The notes under the pieces are model-generated. The model saw only the letters and a program-made list of their open reading frames with translations, ran no database searches and had not been told where the DNA came from. A stretch of DNA of 5,441 nt from an uncultured Faecalibacterium sp. (GTDB lineage: Bacteria > Bacillota > Clostridia > Oscillospirales > Ruminococcaceae), in the NCBI GenBank assembly GCA_934561115.1, contig CAKTFS010000060.1, positions 1 through 5,441 of the forward strand, in the 5' to 3' direction. The position numbers and the translations under genes were made by a program. Positions within the stretch are counted from its first letter, which is position 1; each line of letters starts with the position of its first letter. Positions 3,087-5,441 of the stretch are shown here, piece by piece.

Positions 3087-5441
3087 TCAGTCGTTTTCTT
3101 TGTTGCGGTACATCCGGGCATCCGCCTGACGGATAGCCTCGGTCAGGGGCTGCACACCGCATACCCCGCCAATGCTTACCGAGAGCCGAAGCTCCGGGTG
3201 GCTGGGCACCCGTGCCGCCTGCACGGCGTTCTGCACACGCCGGATGACGCTTTCCATGCCGTCAGGGCAATTCTGGGGCATCAGCAGCAAAAATTCATCG
3301 CCGCCGTAGCGAATCAGGATATCGGTCTGGCGCAGGCAGCTCTGCATGGCTGCCACCACGGTCTGCAGTGCCTCGTCCCCTACCAGATGCCCGAAGCTGT
3401 CGTTGACCGACTTGAACTGATCCACATCGATCATAGCCACGCCGCCGTGCATCTCGCCCCCGGCAAGGAACTTGTCAAAATAGCGGCGGGTGTAGGCCCC
3501 GGTCAGGGGATCTACGAAGGCGCTGCGCTCCATGCCGTCGCAGCGGTCCAGCAGCAGCCGGTGCCCGCCCATATCCAGCCAGCGGCCGTCCGTCAGCCGG
3601 GTGACCAGTTCCAGCATACAGCCCCTGCCGCCAACCTCGATATACTTGGAGATGACAAAGTAGGCTTCCTCGTCCTTGAACTCGATCTTATTCAGGATGG
3701 TCTTGCGGGCGTAAGCCTTGGCAGAGATGCAGTTTTCGCACCGGGAGTCCCGGTTCCACACCATGTGGCAGTTGCCGGGCTTTTCGGTCAGGATGCCGTC
3801 ACTGTCCAGCGTAAGCACCTTGCGGTGCCCCGGGTCCACCAGACGCACCACGTCAAAGATGCCCTGCAGCCGCCGCAGGAACTGGGCGGGGTCCTCCTCC
3901 GGGTCGGTCGCGGTCAGCAGCTCGGTCTGACGCTCCACGCGGTGCTGCTCATCGGTCAGCTGCCCCAGCACGTTCACGCAGCGGCGCACCCCGGCACCGC
4001 TCCAGATGGTATGCAGTGCCATCCGGTGCAGCCGCGGTTCTCCGTCCCGCTGCACCATGACCGGCAGCACCACGTCCGGCGCTTCCGGCGTAGCGCGGCT
4101 GATGGCCTTGGAAAGCTTGCGCCGGTCCTGCTCGGTCAAAAAGCTGAGCCCCTTGCCCTGCGCAAATTCGGTGACTGTTTTCTGCTGCATGGGCTCGGCA
4201 TGGTAGTCATACACGGTCACGCTGCCGGCCAGCAGGTCGTAGTCGAACCGGATGCCGCCGCACTGGGCGGCATAGAAATCTGTGCGCTCCTTTTCCTGCT
4301 CCAGCAGCAGCTGGGAGTGGTTCTCCCGGGGCAGCGCTTCCCGGTGCAAAATTTCTTCGGAAAGGCGGTGGGTCTCCTGCCGGAAGCCCCGGTCCCACTC
4401 CGAGCGGTTCAGCTCGGCATGCAGCTGCTCCGAGGACTCCTGCAGGCAGTCCAGCAGCAGCGGGTTGAAGGCGCCGCACTCGCCGTTCAGGATCATGCGC
4501 AGCGCGGTGTCGTGGTCGTAGGCGTGCTTATAGCAGCGCTCGCTGGTCAGGGCGTCGTACACGTCCGCCAGCGCCACCACCTGTGCCGCAATGGGGATCT
4601 CGTCCCCTTTCAGCCGGTCGGGGTAGCCATTGCCGTCCCAGCGCTCGTGGTGCCAGCGGCAGATGGCGTGCGCCACCTGCAAAAGCGGCTCGTCCTGCGC
4701 GATGGCCTGTCCCAGATCCTGCAGCATCTGCGCGCCCGCCACAGTATGGTTCTTGATGATGCCAAACTCCTCGGCGGTCAGGCGGCCGGGCTTGTTCAGA
4801 ATAGCCTCCGGGATGACGATCTTGCCGATATCGTGCAGTGCCGAGGCAGTGCTGATGCGGGCGATATCGCTTTCGTCCAGCTGATAACGGTCGGTCTTTT
4901 GCACCAGCTGATGCAAAAGCAGATCGGTCAGGGTGCGGATGTGCAGAACATGCAGCCCGCTTTCACTGTTGCGGAACTCCACCACATGGCTCAGGATGCT
5001 GATCATCAGCACGCTGTTGTGCTCTTTTTCGTACACCTGATCGGTGACAAGGCGGGTGAGCCGCTTTTGCTTGGCGTACAGCATCAGGATGTTCTTCACC
5101 CGGCGCAGGATCATGATCCGCTCAAAGGGGCGGCGGATATAGTCTGCCACACCCAGATCGTAGGCGCGCTCGATGTTGGCGGTATCCTCTGCCGCCGAGA
5201 TGACGATGACCGGGATCTCGTCCAGCCATGCGTGGTACTTCATCACCCGCAGCACGTCAAAGCCGTCCATGCCCGGCATCATCAGGTCCAGCAGCAGCAG
5301 CGAGATATCCGTGCGCTGCCGCATCAGCTCCACCGCCGCTGCGCCGTCCTCTGCTTCCAGATAGTCATAGCCATCGCCCAGTATCTCCTTGAGCAGGGCA
5401 CGGTTGATCTCGGAATCATCCGCGATCAGGATCTTCGGTTT
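3087..5441 (-). CDS. Response regulator with HD-GYP, PAS-like and GGDEF domains (N-terminus beyond window edge)
   Basis: A cytoplasmic c-di-GMP enzyme combining synthesis and breakdown domains; 784 residues are visible, and only the start codon and perhaps a few residues are missing (numbers count from the first visible residue). Receiver, about 1-120: acidic pair D8-D9, phospho-acceptor D52 in DLMMPGMDG, S82, and RRPF (103-106), where the usual conserved Lys is Arg. HD-GYP phosphodiesterase, about 140-340: HDIGK (203-207), KNH (230-232), HHERWDGNGYP (264-274) and ADVYDAL (292-298), all intact. Two PAS-like regions follow, about 375-495 and 505-625; the second has FDVVRLVD and three cysteines (558, 568, 571). 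GGDEF cyclase, about 640-780: DPLTGAYTRRYFD, DVDQFKSVND, a canonical RYGGDEF (711-717) and an inhibitory RxxD site (704-707) five residues before it. No membrane segment or signal peptide is seen. Neighbours give no hint of the partner kinase. Whether net output is synthesis or breakdown cannot be read here. Confidence 0.93.
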   Translation of the reverse strand, partial: KPKILIADDSEINRALLKEILGDGYDYLEAEDGAAAVELMRQRTDISLLLLDLMMPGMDGFDVLRVMKYHAWLDEIPVIVISAAEDTANIERAYDLGVADYIRRPFERIMILRRVKNILMLYAKQKRLTRLVTDQVYEKEHNSVLMISILSHVVEFRNSESGLHVLHIRTLTDLLLHQLVQKTDRYQLDESDIARISTASALHDIGKIVIPEAILNKPGRLTAEEFGIIKNHTVAGAQMLQDLGQAIAQDEPLLQVAHAICRWHHERWDGNGYPDRLKGDEIPIAAQVVALADVYDALTSERCYKHAYDHDTALRMILNGECGAFNPLLLDCLQESSEQLHAELNRSEWDRGFRQETHRLSEEILHREALPRENHSQLLLEQEKERTDFYAAQCGGIRFDYDLLAGSVTVYDYHAEPMQQKTVTEFAQGKGLSFLTEQDRRKLSKAISRATPEAPDVVLPVMVQRDGEPRLHRMALHTIWSGAGVRRCVNVLGQLTDEQHRVERQTELLTATDPEEDPAQFLRRLQGIFDVVRLVDPGHRKVLTLDSDGILTEKPGNCHMVWNRDSRCENCISAKAYARKTILNKIEFKDEEAYFVISKYIEVGGRGCMLELVTRLTDGRWLDMGGHRLLLDRCDGMERSAFVDPLTGAYTRRYFDKFLAGGEMHGGVAMIDVDQFKSVNDSFGHLVGDEALQTVVAAMQSCLRQTDILIRYGGDEFLLLMPQNCPDGMESVIRRVQNAVQAARVPSHPELRLSVSIGGVCGVQPLTEAIRQADARMYRNKEND

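Overview
The window reads as chromosomal DNA of a GC-rich gut Firmicute of the Oscillospiraceae/Ruminococcaceae group, most like Faecalibacterium or a close relative. This assignment is an inference. It rests on high GC coding sequence with AT-rich promoters, strong AGGAGG-type ribosome sites about 7 nt from start codons, the style of the proteins, and AAGCTCCCC...GGGGGAGCTGGC...CTGAG repeats of a kind I associate with these genomes.

Layout: (1) 1-1866, minus strand: two de novo pyrimidine genes, pyrC (dihydroorotase, complete) followed by pyrF (type 2 orotidine-5'-phosphate decarboxylase, running off the left edge). They are separated by about 200 bp holding two copies of an intergenic repeat in opposite orientation. 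(2) 1867-2334: a divergent control region. Toward pyrC it holds a TTGACA/TAAAAT promoter, a 29-codon leader ORF with its own strong ribosome site, a U-rich tract encoding Phe-Pro-Phe-Phe near the end of that ORF, and an intrinsic terminator that begins one base past the ORF's stop codon. This is the architecture of a pyrBI-type attenuator and is the most interesting object here. Toward cysE it holds a TATAAT promoter with a perfect 16-bp palindrome over the -35 region. (3) 2335-3006, plus strand: a short-form serine O-acetyltransferase (first step of cysteine synthesis). (4) 3021-3067: a terminator shared by the two converging genes. (5) 3087-5441, minus strand: a large c-di-GMP protein, receiver / HD-GYP / two PAS-like regions / GGDEF, missing only its extreme N-terminus at the right edge.

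How they work together: pyrC and pyrF belong to one pathway and probably one transcript, since neither repeat copy is a terminator in that direction. Their supply would be set by the leader attenuator, plausibly in response to pyrimidine nucleotide level. cysE is a single-gene unit with its own promoter and terminator. The c-di-GMP regulator is a separate unit whose output cannot be read from this window. No tRNA, rRNA, CRISPR array, insertion sequence or phage gene is seen.
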